Shown: positions 26,190 to 36,474, numbered from the stretch's first letter. The stretch is 64,000 nt of DNA from Streptomyces xantholiticus (GCF_014651015.1 NZ_BMWB01000011.1:82835-146834), one strand, 5' to 3'. Translations and numbers: made by a program. Notes: generated from the letters alone by a model not told the origin.

Positions 26190-26747
26190 GTGGAGCAGCA
26201 CAGGACAGGTCGCCCCCAGCCCCGGCAGCAGCCGAAGCCCCCTCTCTCGGCACCAGGCACGCTCGCGGACGCCACCGCGTATCCGGTGCCGGCCCGCCCC
26301 CCACGGCCTGTCCCTCCGCTGGTGCAGGCGCTGCGCCGGTTGCCGAACCCCCGGCTGACCGGGCTCGGCGCCGGGCTGTTCGGTGCCGCGACGATGCTGG
26401 CGCTGGGCAGCCTCGACCAGCTTCTGTTCAACGGCTCGGCGATCGTCTACGGGCTGCTGTTCCTGCCCGTCAGCGCGCTGACGGCGCTGTGGGTGCGCGA
26501 AGCCGACCTGGTCATCGCGCCGATCATCGTGCCGATCGCGTTCACCGTCGGGATCGTGCCGATCTCCGGCGGCAGCGGTGGGTTCGGCGGTCAGACGATG
26601 GCCGTGGTGACGGCGCTCGCCGTGCACGCGGGATGGCTGTACGGAGGGACGCTGGTGGCCGGGGTCATCACCTGCGTACGCAAACTGCGGACGATGGGGC
26701 GGCGGCAGCGCCGGGGCCGTACGGGCGGCTCCGGCCGGCGCGGCTGA
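26190..26747 (+). CDS. DUF6542 membrane protein
   Basis: 185 residues: a Pro/Arg-rich N-terminus (1-50) and then four hydrophobic segments (LTGLGAGLFGAATMLAL, IVYGLLFLPVSALTALWV, LVIAPIIVPIAFTVGIVP, AVVTALAVHAGWLYGGTLVAGVI), ending in a strongly basic tail. This matches the actinobacterial DUF6542 layout; the function is unknown. The GTG start at 26190 has TAGTTT 6 nt upstream and no ribosome-binding site, so it is probably leaderless. It is divergent from ychF. Confidence 0.8.
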   Translation: MEQHRTGRPQPRQQPKPPLSAPGTLADATAYPVPARPPRPVPPLVQALRRLPNPRLTGLGAGLFGAATMLALGSLDQLLFNGSAIVYGLLFLPVSALTALWVREADLVIAPIIVPIAFTVGIVPISGGSGGFGGQTMAVVTALAVHAGWLYGGTLVAGVITCVRKLRTMGRRQRRGRTGGSGRRG

Positions 26748-26828
26748 ACGCCGACCGGCCGGGCGCGGTTGATTGGGGCAGGCACAGAGGACCGGGGCAG
26801 GCACGGACGACCACGCCGGCCGCGGCTC

Positions 26829-27566
26829 CTACCGGCTCGCCGCCATCGCCGCTCCCACGATCCCCGCGTCGTTCTGCAGCCCCGCCGGGACGATCTCCGC
26901 CCGCACGCCCTCGATCAGCGGCAGGAACTTCTCCGACTTGCGGCTCACCCCGCCGCCGATGATGAACAGCTCCGGCGAGAACAGCATCTCCACATGGGCC
27001 AGGTACTTCTGCACCCGCCGCGCCCAGTGCGACCAGCTGAGGTCGGCGTCCTCCTTGGCCTTGGTCGACGCCCGCGTCTCCGCGTCGTAGCCGTTCAGTT
27101 CGAGATGGCCCAGCTCGGTGTTGGGGACCAGGCGGCCGTCGATGAAGAGGGCGCTGCCGATGCCCGTGCCGAAGGTCAGCAGGATCACAGTGCCCTTGCG
27201 GCCGAGGCCGGCACCGAACGTCATCTCGGCAACGCCGGCCGCATCCGCGTCGTTCAGGATCGTGACGGGCAGCCCGCCGATGCGCTCGCCGAGCAGCGAG
27301 GCGGCGTCCGTGTCGACCCAGCCCTTGTCCACGTTGGCCGCGGTGCGGGTGATGCCGCCGGTGACGACGCCGGGGAAGGTGATGCCGACCGGTCCGGTCC
27401 AGCCGAAGTGACCGATCACCTCCGCGACGCCGTCGGCCACGGCGTCGGGCGTCGCCGGGTGCGGGGTGAGGACCTTGTGGCGCTCCAGCGCCAGATCACC
27501 GCGATCCAGGTCCACGGGAGCGCCCTTGATCCCGGATCCGCCGATGTCCACTCCGAAGACGTTCAT
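26829..27566 (-). CDS. ppgK: polyphosphate glucokinase (ROK family)
   Basis: 245 residues. The phosphate-binding motif is VDIGGSGIKGAP, the ROK-type catalytic Asp is in LNDADAAG, and LTFGTGIGSALF follows. The SGIK-type phosphate loop and LELNGYDAETRASTKAKE segment match actinobacterial PpgK, which phosphorylates glucose with polyphosphate or ATP. The ATG at 27566 lies 7 nt after TAACGT (leaderless); a GTG two codons earlier is an alternative. It is convergent with the DUF6542 gene. Confidence 0.92.
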   Translation of the reverse strand: MNVFGVDIGGSGIKGAPVDLDRGDLALERHKVLTPHPATPDAVADGVAEVIGHFGWTGPVGITFPGVVTGGITRTAANVDKGWVDTDAASLLGERIGGLPVTILNDADAAGVAEMTFGAGLGRKGTVILLTFGTGIGSALFIDGRLVPNTELGHLELNGYDAETRASTKAKEDADLSWSHWARRVQKYLAHVEMLFSPELFIIGGGVSRKSEKFLPLIEGVRAEIVPAGLQNDAGIVGAAMAASR

Positions 27567-27596
27567 GGACACAACGTTACGGGCTGGAGCTGGCCG

Positions 27597-28580
27597 TCAC
27601 TGCCCCGCGAGGCGGCTCGCCTCGGCGCGCAGGTCGCGGCGGAGCTCCTTCGGCAGCGAGAAGGTGATCGACTCCTCGGCCGCCTTCACGATCTCGACGT
27701 CCTCGAAGCCGCGCTGCGACAGAAACTCCAGCACGCCCTCGACCAGCACCTCCGGCACGGAGGCGCCCGACGTGACGCCGACGGTGGAGACGCCTTCCAG
27801 CCAGGCTTCGTCGATCTCGTCCGCGAAGTCGACCAGGTGGGCCTCCTTGGCGCCGGCGCCGAGGGCGACCTCGACGAGGCGGACCGAGTTCGAGGAGTTC
27901 TTGGAGCCGACCACGATGACCAGGTCGGCCTCGGCGCCCATCTGCTTGACGGCGGTCTGGCGGTTCTGGGTGGCGTAGCAGATGTCGTCGCTCGGGGGCG
28001 AGACAAGGCCGGGGAACTTCGTCTTCAGGGCGTCGACGGTCTCCATGGTCTCGTCGACGGACAGGGTGGTCTGGGAGAGCCAGACGACCTTGTCGGGGTT
28101 GCGAACCTCCACGTTGGCCACGTCCTCCGGGCCGTCGACCAGGGTGATGTGGTCGGGGGCCTCGCCGGACGTGCCGATGACCTCTTCGTGGCCCTCGTGA
28201 CCGATCAGGAGAATGTCGTAATCCTCCTGGGCGAAGCGCACGGCCTCCTTGTGGACCTTGGTGACCAGCGGGCAGGTCGCGTCGATCGTCGCGAGCCGGC
28301 GCTGCGCCGCCTCCTCGTGCACGGTCGGCGCGACGCCGTGCGCGGAGAACATCACGATCGAGCCCTCCGGCACCTCCGCCGTCTCGTCGACGAAGATCGC
28401 GCCCTTCTTCTCGAGGGTCTGCACGACGTACTTGTTGTGGACGATCTCGTGGCGGACGTAGATCGGCGACCCGTACTGCTCCAAGGCCTTCTCGACGGCG
28501 ATCACGGCACGGTCCACACCTGCGCAGTAGCCGCGGGGAGCGGCGAGGAGGACGCGTCGGGCGGGAGGCGTAGCAGTCAT
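27597..28580 (-). CDS. ispH: 4-hydroxy-3-methylbut-2-enyl diphosphate reductase
   Basis: 327 residues. The last enzyme of the MEP isoprenoid pathway makes IPP/DMAPP. The three [4Fe-4S] Cys are visible (RGYCAGVDRA, DATCPLVTK, DDICYATQNRQ), with the conserved HGV and EVIGTSGEAP segments. The ATG at 28580 is chosen for match to family length; one at 28589 is three codons upstream. It is divergent from xseA. Confidence 0.96.
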   Translation of the reverse strand: MTATPPARRVLLAAPRGYCAGVDRAVIAVEKALEQYGSPIYVRHEIVHNKYVVQTLEKKGAIFVDETAEVPEGSIVMFSAHGVAPTVHEEAAQRRLATIDATCPLVTKVHKEAVRFAQEDYDILLIGHEGHEEVIGTSGEAPDHITLVDGPEDVANVEVRNPDKVVWLSQTTLSVDETMETVDALKTKFPGLVSPPSDDICYATQNRQTAVKQMGAEADLVIVVGSKNSSNSVRLVEVALGAGAKEAHLVDFADEIDEAWLEGVSTVGVTSGASVPEVLVEGVLEFLSQRGFEDVEIVKAAEESITFSLPKELRRDLRAEASRLAGQ

Positions 28581-28902
28581 GCCCCCCATCGTAAGGCCGG
28601 GCCGAAGCCTCGGTTGATCAGCCACGGGCAGCGGTCGGGGCGGTGCGTGGCCGAGGGCTGCGATGCGCCCCAAGCCCTCCGGGCGGGGCTGACGCCCTCA
28701 GGTACGCGGCGCGGGACCGATCGTGCTTCGCGCAGGGCCGGGCGCCCGGGCACCACCTGCCCGGCGGCAGCTTCGCGCCGCCACGCGCCGAGGGGCATCG
28801 CGGCCGGCCCGGGGACGCGTGCCGTGCGGCACGCCCGCATCGGCCCGGAGGCCGCTGTGCGGGGGCAGGGGGTTGTCGGAGGGGGCCGTTACGCTCGCCC
28901 CT
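28581..28902. other. ispH/xseA divergent intergenic region
   Basis: 322 bp between divergent starts. I see no convincing gene. TACGAT is positioned as an ispH -10, and TACGCT is positioned 7 nt before xseA. A GTGCCGTGCGGCAC palindrome is of unknown meaning. Confidence 0.4.
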
Positions 28903-30111
28903 ATGGCTCTCAACACGTCCGCGGAATCTCCTCTGCCGGTCGGCGAGGTGTCACGGCTCATCGGCGGGTGGATCGACCGGCTCGGGGCGGTGTGGGTGGA
29001 GGGACAGATCACCCAGTTGTCGCGGCGGCCGGGTGCCGGGGTCGTGTTCTTGACGCTGCGCGATCCGTCGTACGACATCTCGCTGAGCGTCACCTGCTTC
29101 CGCCAGGTGTTCGACGCCGTGGCCGACGTGGTGGCCGAGGGTGCCCGTGTGGTCGTGTACGCCAAGCCCGAGTGGTACGCGCCCCGGGGGCAGTTGTCGC
29201 TGCGGGCCGTGGAGATAAGGCCGGTCGGCATCGGTGAACTGCTGGCCAGACTGGAGCAGTTGAAGCGGTCGCTCGGCGCGGAGGGGCTGTTCGCGCCGGA
29301 GCGGAAGAGGGCGCTGCCGTTCCTGCCGCACCGGGTCGGCCTGGTCTGCGGGCGGGCGTCCGCGGCCGAGCGCGACGTGCTGGAGAACGCCCGCCGGCGG
29401 TGGCCGCACGTCCGCTTCGAGGTTCGCAACGTCGCCGTGCAGGGCGTGCACGCCGTGCCGCAGGTGGTCCAGGCCGTCAAGGAACTGGACGGCCTGGACG
29501 AGGTGGACGTGATCATCGTGGCGCGCGGCGGCGGCAGCGTCGAGGACCTGCTGCCGTTCTCGGACGAGCAGCTGGTCCGCGCGGTGGCCGCATGCACGAC
29601 ACCGGTCGTCTCGGCGATCGGTCACGAGCCGGATTCCCCGCTGCTGGACCTGGTGGCCGATCTGCGCGCCTCCACGCCGACGGACGCGGCGAAGAAGGTC
29701 GTGCCGGACGTCGGCGAGGAGTTGGACCGGGTGCGGCAGCTGCGGGACCGGGCGCTGCGCACCGTGCAGGGGCTGCTGGACCGGGAGGAGCGCGGTCTCG
29801 CGCATGCGCTGGCCCGGCCGTGCATGGAGCATCCGCAGCGGATGGTGGACGAGCGGGAGGCCGAGGTGGACGCGCTGGTCGCCCGGAGCAGGCGGGTTCT
29901 GGGCCATCTGCTGGACCGCGCCGACTCGGAACTGGCGCACACGCGGGCCCGGGTCGTCTCGCTGTCGCCTGCGGCGACGCTTGAGCGGGGCTATGCGGTG
30001 CTGCAGCGCACCGACGGCGCCGTGGTCCGCTCGCCGGACGAGGTGCGCGCGGGGGACGCGCTACGAGCTCGCGTCTCGGAGGGTGAGTTCCACGTGCGGG
30101 TGACCGAGTGA
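28903..30111 (+). CDS. xseA: exodeoxyribonuclease VII large subunit
   Basis: 402 residues: N-terminal OB domain (LSRRPGAGVVFLTLRDP) and catalytic domain with VARGGGSVEDLLPFSDE and ISAIGHEPDSPLLDLVADLRASTPT, the XseA signatures. A coiled-coil C-terminal region follows. TACGCT 7 nt before the ATG suggests a leaderless message. The small subunit gene follows after 54 bp. Confidence 0.95.
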   Translation: MALNTSAESPLPVGEVSRLIGGWIDRLGAVWVEGQITQLSRRPGAGVVFLTLRDPSYDISLSVTCFRQVFDAVADVVAEGARVVVYAKPEWYAPRGQLSLRAVEIRPVGIGELLARLEQLKRSLGAEGLFAPERKRALPFLPHRVGLVCGRASAAERDVLENARRRWPHVRFEVRNVAVQGVHAVPQVVQAVKELDGLDEVDVIIVARGGGSVEDLLPFSDEQLVRAVAACTTPVVSAIGHEPDSPLLDLVADLRASTPTDAAKKVVPDVGEELDRVRQLRDRALRTVQGLLDREERGLAHALARPCMEHPQRMVDEREAEVDALVARSRRVLGHLLDRADSELAHTRARVVSLSPAATLERGYAVLQRTDGAVVRSPDEVRAGDALRARVSEGEFHVRVTE

Positions 30112-30165
30112 CGCCGCCGGCCGGTGCCGGATCTGTTGTCGTACCTCATGCATAGGGTGGATGGC

Positions 30166-30396
30166 ATGGCTGCCAAGACGGAAGAGGCCGCGCTCGGTTA
30201 CGAGCAGGCGCGGGACGAGCTGATCGAGGTCGTACGCCGGCTGGAGGCGGGCGGCACGACGCTCGAGGAGTCGCTGGCGCTGTGGGAGCGCGGCGAGGAG
30301 CTGGCGAAGGTGTGCCGCCACTGGCTGGAGGGCGCCCGGGCCCGCCTCGACGCGGCCCTGGCGACGCCGGAGGAGGACGGGGCGGACGGCGAGTAG
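30166..30396 (+). CDS. xseB: exodeoxyribonuclease VII small subunit
   Basis: 76 residues of two long helices with GYEQARDELIEVVRRLEAGGTTLEESLALWERGEEL, here identified by its core ELIEVVRRLEAG and LEESLALWERGE. This is the XseB pattern. The ATG at 30166 follows TAGGGT by 7 nt, so it may also be transcribed from its own leaderless promoter within the xse operon. Confidence 0.94.
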   Translation: MAAKTEEAALGYEQARDELIEVVRRLEAGGTTLEESLALWERGEELAKVCRHWLEGARARLDAALATPEEDGADGE

Positions 30397-30465
30397 GCGC
30401 CACGCGCTCCGCGGCGGCCTCAGCGGGAGACCAGAAGTGTGAAGAGGGTCACAATCCGCAGGTAG

Positions 30466-30476
30466 TTGAAATTTAA
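30466..30476. promoter_or_regulatory. AT-rich near-palindrome before the nitroreductase gene
   Basis: TTGAAATTTAA is an 11-bp near-palindrome with one mismatched pair. It sits in an unusually AT-rich stretch 64 bp upstream of the start, in otherwise GC-rich DNA, and is a candidate operator. Confidence 0.35.
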
Positions 30477-30539
30477 TGCATTGCTCGGCGGTTGGCAGCG
30501 CCTGTAAGGCATTTTCCACTGATGCGGAAGGCACGCCCG

Positions 30540-31130
30540 ATGTCCCTCGTTCTTGACCCCGCCGCCCAGGACCTCCTCTTCCGTGAGGCCCGCACCGCCA
30601 ACACCTTCACCGATGAGCCGGTGACCGAGGAGCAGGTCCAGGCGATCTACGACCTGGTCAAGTTCGGCCCGACCGCCTTCAACCAGAGCCCGCTGCGCGT
30701 CGTGCTGGTTCGCTCCGACGAGGCCCGTGAGCGTCTCGTCGCGCACATGGCAGGGGGCAACCAGGCCAAGACCGCCTCCGCGCCACTGGTCGCCATCCTC
30801 GCTGCCGACAACGAGTTCCACGAGGAGCTGCCGGCCCTGCTGCCGCACTTCCCGCAGGCCAAGGACATGTTCTTCACCGAGCGCCCGGTCCGCGAGCAGG
30901 CCGCCGGTCTGAACGCCGCGCTGCAGGCCGCGTACTTCATCGTCGGCGTGCGCGCCGCCGGCCTGGCCGCCGGCCCGATGACGGGCTACGACGCCGCCGG
31001 CGTCCAGAAGGAGTTCCTGGACGACGACCACACGCCGCTGATGGTCGTCAACATCGGCAAGCCGGGCGAGGACGCCTGGTTCCCGCGCTCCCCGCGCCTG
31101 TCGTACGAGGACGTCGTCACCACCGTCTGA
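30540..31130 (+). CDS. nitroreductase-family protein, malonic semialdehyde reductase-like (RutE/HadB type)
   Basis: 196-residue FMN-dependent nitroreductase fold. The FMN-phosphate loop is RTANTFTDEPV, and KFGPTAFNQSPLRVV and VRAAGLAAGPMTGYD match the RutE/HadB subgroup, which reduces malonic semialdehyde or other small carbonyl compounds. GGAAGG 8 nt before the ATG at 30540 sets the start. It is monocistronic, between an AT-rich candidate operator and a strong terminator. Confidence 0.87.
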   Translation: MSLVLDPAAQDLLFREARTANTFTDEPVTEEQVQAIYDLVKFGPTAFNQSPLRVVLVRSDEARERLVAHMAGGNQAKTASAPLVAILAADNEFHEELPALLPHFPQAKDMFFTERPVREQAAGLNAALQAAYFIVGVRAAGLAAGPMTGYDAAGVQKEFLDDDHTPLMVVNIGKPGEDAWFPRSPRLSYEDVVTTV

Positions 31131-31170
31131 GCAACCCCCGCGCGCCCCGAGCGCGCGCGGACACCGAAAA

Positions 31171-31197
31171 GCCGCCGCGCCGTCGGGGCGCGGCGGC
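31171..31197 (+). terminator. hairpin terminator after the nitroreductase gene
   Basis: A perfect 11-bp stem (GCCGCCGCGCC / GGCGCGGCGGC) with a 5-nt loop, preceded by AAAA and followed by CTTT, 40 bp after the stop. Confidence 0.8.
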
Positions 31198-31298
31198 CTT
31201 TCGCCGCCTGCGCGACGCCGCCGGCGCGCGCGGTGCCGGCGCGCGCGGTGCCGGTCACCACGCCGGGCGGCGTGGAGCCGTCCGCGACGCCGGTGCGG

Positions 31299-31874
31299 TC
31301 AGGAACCGGCGGACGGCTTCGCCGACGGGCCGGCCGACGCTCCGTCGCCCGCGCCGCCCGGCTCCTCGGACTCGAGGGCCGCGGCCATCTCGGCAAGCCG
31401 CTCCGGCGTCGCCGTGCCGGTCACCACCGTCGTCGATCCGTCGGCGGTCAGCACGAGGGCGTCGTACTTGGGGCCCTCCCAGTACTGCCAGGTCCTGCCG
31501 GCCACCTGCCGGGTCCGCTCCGTCTTCGCGGCCTCGTGGGTGACCTCTCGGACATACTTGTCGGCGGACTGCGCCGTGGACTGCTCGACGGCGACGTACT
31601 GGTCGTCCGGGTCGAGGAAGCCGAGGTGCCACGCGTGGGCGTTCTCCCGCTCGAAGGTGACCGACGTCGCCCGCCACCCCTTGCCGAGGCCCTCGGGCGC
31701 TGCCACCGGGTACGGCGCGGCCCGCTGCGCCGTCACCAGCTCGACGCGGTAGTCGACCGTCCTGATCGGGTCCTTGTTCTCGTCATGCGGAACGAGCATG
31801 TAGATGCCCGCCACGACGACGCCGATCACCGCCATGGACTGGAACATTCCACGGATCGTCTGCTTGCCTCGCAT
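31299..31874 (-). CDS. DUF4245 membrane-anchored protein
   Basis: 191 residues: a short basic N-terminus, one membrane segment (MAVIGVVVAGIYMLVP), a DUF4245 extracytoplasmic domain (PEGLGKGWRATSVTFE, YVAVEQSTA, WEGPKYDALVL) and a Ser/Gly/Pro-rich tail. The function is unknown, but the gene is conserved next to glpX in Streptomyces. A GTG three codons upstream (31883) is an alternative start. Confidence 0.85.
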   Translation of the reverse strand: MRGKQTIRGMFQSMAVIGVVVAGIYMLVPHDENKDPIRTVDYRVELVTAQRAAPYPVAAPEGLGKGWRATSVTFERENAHAWHLGFLDPDDQYVAVEQSTAQSADKYVREVTHEAAKTERTRQVAGRTWQYWEGPKYDALVLTADGSTTVVTGTATPERLAEMAAALESEEPGGAGDGASAGPSAKPSAGS

Positions 31875-32009
31875 ACCTGCCACGCCCCCATGTTCGCATC
31901 CGACAGATGTGCTCAAACGTGGCCCCCACTGCTCAATTTGTCGACGTACCGATAGAGTCGCCCCACCCTCTTTATTTACGGCCGTCGTCGTACAGAAAGG
32001 TGCGCTCCG

Positions 32010-33041
32010 ATGACCGAGAATCATCTGCCGTCCCAGCTCGAGGTCTCCCCCGAGGCCCCCGACCGCAACCTCGCCCTGGAGCTCGTCCGGGTCACCGAGG
32101 CCGCCGCCATGGCCGCCGGCCGCTGGGTCGGGCGCGGTGAGAAGAACGGCGCCGACGGCGCCGCGGTCAAGGCCATGCGGACCCTCGTCTCCACCGTCTC
32201 GATGAACGGCGTCGTCGTCATCGGCGAGGGCGAGAAGGACGAGGCGCCGATGCTGTTCAACGGCGAGCGGATCGGTGACGGGACCGGCGCCGAGTGCGAC
32301 ATCGCCGTCGACCCGATCGACGGCACCACGCTGGCGGCCAAGGGCATGCCCAACGCCATCGCCGTGCTGGCCGCCGCGGACCGCGGCACCATGTTCGACC
32401 CGTCGGCCGTCTTCTACATGGACAAACTGGTCACCGGCCCGGAGGCCGCCGACTACGTCGACATCAACGCGCCCGTCTCCGTCAACATCCGGCGGGTCGC
32501 CAAGGCGAAGCACTCCTCGCCCGAGGACGTCACGGTCGTCATCCTCGACCGCCCGCGCCACGACGGGATCGTCAAGGAGATCCGGGAGACCGGCGCACGG
32601 ATCAAGTTCATCTCGGACGGCGACGTCGCCGGTTCGATCATGGCCGTCAAGGAAGGCACCGGCGTCGACCTGCTGCTCGGCATCGGCGGTACGCCCGAGG
32701 GCATCATCTCGGCCTGCGCGATCAAGTGCCTGGGCGGCGTCATCCAGGGCAAGCTGTGGCCGAAGGACGACGCGGAGCGGCAGCGCGCGCTCGACGCCGG
32801 CCACGACCTGGACCGTGTCCTGAGCACCAACGACCTGGTCTCCGGCGACAACGTCTTCTTCGTCGCCACCGGCATCACGGACGGCGAGTTGCTGCGCGGC
32901 GTCCGCTACCGCGCGGAGACCGCGATCACGCAGTCCCTGGTGATGCGCTCCAAGTCGGGCACCATCCGGCAGATCGACTCGACGCACCGGCTGTCCAAGC
33001 TCCGCGCGTACAGCCAGATCGACTTCGACCGCGCGCAGTAG
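32010..33041 (+). CDS. glpX: class II fructose-1,6-bisphosphatase
   Basis: 343 residues. GlpX family metal/substrate motifs are GEGEKDEAPMLFNGE, DPIDGTTLAAKGMPNAI and GIGGTPEGIISACAIK. It hydrolyses fructose-1,6-bisphosphate for gluconeogenesis and is the usual FBPase of actinobacteria. An AAAGGTG ribosome-binding site precedes the ATG. It is divergent from the DUF4245 gene. Gluconeogenic flux from amino acids would need it when the adjacent island feeds 2-oxoglutarate. Confidence 0.96.
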   Translation: MTENHLPSQLEVSPEAPDRNLALELVRVTEAAAMAAGRWVGRGEKNGADGAAVKAMRTLVSTVSMNGVVVIGEGEKDEAPMLFNGERIGDGTGAECDIAVDPIDGTTLAAKGMPNAIAVLAAADRGTMFDPSAVFYMDKLVTGPEAADYVDINAPVSVNIRRVAKAKHSSPEDVTVVILDRPRHDGIVKEIRETGARIKFISDGDVAGSIMAVKEGTGVDLLLGIGGTPEGIISACAIKCLGGVIQGKLWPKDDAERQRALDAGHDLDRVLSTNDLVSGDNVFFVATGITDGELLRGVRYRAETAITQSLVMRSKSGTIRQIDSTHRLSKLRAYSQIDFDRAQ

Positions 33042-33081
33042 GCGGTCGCCGGGCGGACACGGTCCGGGCCCGGCAGGCAAA

Positions 33082-33118
33082 CGGAAGGGGCGCCCTGATG
33101 CGGGGCGCCCCGTTTCCG
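33082..33118. terminator. bidirectional terminator between glpX and whiB-like gene
   Basis: A perfect 9-bp GC stem (GGGGCGCCC / GGGCGCCCC) with a 7-nt loop is extended by CGGAA / TTCCG after a two-base bulge. Confidence 0.8.
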
Positions 33119-33134
33119 TACGGCCGTCTGTTGG

Positions 33135-33488
33135 TCAGGCCGCGGACGCCGGCTTCTTCAGCTCCACCTCACGACGCCGGCGACGGGCCAGCACCACCCG
33201 GCGCTCCGCCGCCGTCAGGCCGCCCCACACACCGTACGGCTCCGGCTGCAGCAGGGCGTGCTCCCGGCACTCCACCATCACGGGGCAACGGGCGCAGACC
33301 CGCTTCGCCGCCTCCTCCCGCGCCAGCCGCTCGGCCGTCGGTTCCTTCGACGGGGCGAAGAACAGGCCCGCCTCGTCCCGGCGGCACACCGCCTCCGCGT
33401 GCCAGGGACCTGCCTGGTCCTCCCGGGCAGGAATGCGCTGGTGCGGCACGGCGGCCACCTGCAGGGACTGATGCGGCAGTTGCAGCAC
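33135..33488 (-). CDS. WhiB-family [4Fe-4S] transcriptional regulator
   Basis: 117 residues: four cluster Cys (AVCRRD, CARC, MVEC), the turn motif YGVWGGLT and a basic DNA-binding tail (VVLARRRRREVELKK). The start is a GTG at 33488 with AGGAGT 7 nt upstream. Wbl proteins control development and redox responses in Streptomyces; which Wbl this is cannot be decided here. Confidence 0.93.
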   Translation of the reverse strand: MLQLPHQSLQVAAVPHQRIPAREDQAGPWHAEAVCRRDEAGLFFAPSKEPTAERLAREEAAKRVCARCPVMVECREHALLQPEPYGVWGGLTAAERRVVLARRRRREVELKKPASAA

Positions 33489-33675
33489 GGTCTACTCCTG
33501 ACGACGGGATTCGCGAGCGAGAGACGATGCAGCAGTCCCTACCCGCTGTGCGCACGCCTATGCACTGAGTGGCACTGAGTTCCGACGCACGGAATTACGC
33601 ATCGGCGCGTGCGGCGCGAAAGTGCCCCCTGCCCAGGTCGTGTCCCGCCGCCCCTGCTGCTGCCCGTCGTCCGTT

Positions 33676-34341
33676 TCAGCGCAGGTGCTTGCGCAGCTTG
33701 TCGTGGAGGTCGGAGATACGCCGGCCGCGCTTCGGCTTCGCCTCGACATTGCCGAAAACGGAGTAGCCGTTGACGACGACGACCGGCGCCTCGGGATCCG
33801 CTGCCTCCAGCGTCACCACTTCGAAGTTCCCGAAGAAGCCGGTTCCGCTGCCGCGCAGGGAGATGTTCTCCGGGACCCGCACCTCGACGTTGCCGAAGAT
33901 CGCGGTCGCGTTGATCACGGAGAGCCGCTGGCCGTAGAGCGCCTCGGTGAGGTCGATCTCGATGCTGCCGAAGAGCGAGAAGGCGTTCGTCCTGCGGCCC
34001 ACCCGCCAACGGCCCTTGCGGGTCGAGCTGGAGAAGACGGCGACGAGGTTCTCCGCCGATCCGCCCGGATCGGCGCAGTCGTCGTAGTCGCGCACGGCGG
34101 CGGTGCCGGACCGCCGGCCGGCGGCGGGCAGGTCCCGGACGATCGGCTCGAGCTCGCCGACCGTCTTGGCGCGGTAGACCGCGTCGATGCGTTCCGAGTG
34201 CTCCTCCGCGTCGAGCCGGCCCTCGGCCAGGGCGTCCCTGAGGATGTCCGCGATCCGGTCGCGGTCGGCATCGGAGGCGCGGATGGCACCGGCCGGGTCC
34301 AACGGGGCGGCCGGCTTCTGGGGCTGCTTCTCGAGGTCCAC
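33676..34341 (-). CDS. DUF1707 / LiaF-like domain protein
   Basis: 221 residues: an N-terminal DUF1707 helical domain (IRASDADRDRIADILRDALAEGRL, core ASDADRDRIADILRDAL; LDAEEHSERIDAVYRAKT) and a C-terminal beta-rich domain resembling LiaF/cell-wall-active antibiotic response proteins (SLFGSIEIDL, AIFGNVEVRVP). No membrane helix was seen. The GTG at 34341 has TAGGCT 7 nt upstream (leaderless). It may sense envelope stress, by family analogy only. Confidence 0.85.
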   Translation of the reverse strand: MDLEKQPQKPAAPLDPAGAIRASDADRDRIADILRDALAEGRLDAEEHSERIDAVYRAKTVGELEPIVRDLPAAGRRSGTAAVRDYDDCADPGGSAENLVAVFSSSTRKGRWRVGRRTNAFSLFGSIEIDLTEALYGQRLSVINATAIFGNVEVRVPENISLRGSGTGFFGNFEVVTLEAADPEAPVVVVNGYSVFGNVEAKPKRGRRISDLHDKLRKHLR

Positions 34342-34359
34342 GGCACCAGCCTAGCGAAA

Positions 34360-34373
34360 CGCGATAGATCGCG
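34360..34373. promoter_or_regulatory. CGCGAT-AG-ATCGCG palindrome at the DUF1707 promoter
   Basis: A perfect 6+6 bp inverted repeat with a 2-bp centre lies just upstream of the -10-like TAGGCT, covering the spacer/-35 position. It is a candidate operator. Confidence 0.45.
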
Positions 34374-34701
34374 ACTAGTGGTCCACGCCGTTCCGGCCGA
34401 TGGCGGCCGCCCGGTCCGGCGCGCGCCGCCACCGCAGGTGCCGGCGGAAACCGGCCTGGCGGGAACCCGCCGCCGATTCCGGCGTTTCTGCGGGGTCCGC
34501 CTCTGGCGGTGTCCCGCACGGGCGGCCGCCGTAAGCAGTCCGGCAGCAACCGGAAGGCGCGGCCGGCGTGCGGGGGCCGAAGCCGTGGGGGCCGGCGTCA
34601 TGAGCCCGCAGGGCCGGCCATGAGGAGGCGATGCTCGAGAGTCCGGCGATGATCACCGAGTAGCCCCTGCCGCCCCGTGCGGTCCACGCGACCCCGGCCC
34701 G

Positions 34702-34720
34702 GGAAGTGAGCCTTACCTCA
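34702..34720. promoter_or_regulatory. iron-box-like (DmdR/DtxR) site before the class I fumarase gene
   Basis: The minus strand reads TGAGGTAAGGCTCACTTCC, matching 14 of 19 bases of the Streptomyces iron box (TTAGGTTAGGCTCACCTAA), with the core AGGTnAGGCTCAC intact. It is centred about 35 bp upstream of a TACGCT -10-like element (34746-34751), in the 465-bp gap between divergent genes. Confidence 0.45.
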
Positions 34721-34806
34721 CAGGATCGGGGCTGCGCGGGCGTCTTACGCTGGATGGCGCTGCCGACGGAGGCATGCTGCTGTCTGCGAAGTGAGGAATG
34801 GGCGAA

Positions 34807-36474
<1,668 letters not shown>

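Noticed and set aside
28581..28902. A small gene in the ispH/xseA intergenic region
   Set aside because: Open frames there have no ribosome-binding site and no recognisable protein content.
26769..29237. A 2.4-kb open frame on the plus strand
   Set aside because: It is antisense to ppgK and ispH and out of frame with xseA; the composition is artefactual.
31299..33080. A long open frame on the minus strand running through the glpX gene
   Set aside because: Only its downstream end (below 31883) looks like real protein; the rest is the antisense of glpX, as is typical in GC-rich DNA.
34798..34806. The first ATG of the class I fumarase
   Set aside because: The GAGGA site ends one base before it, leaving no spacing; the ATG at 34807 is correctly spaced.
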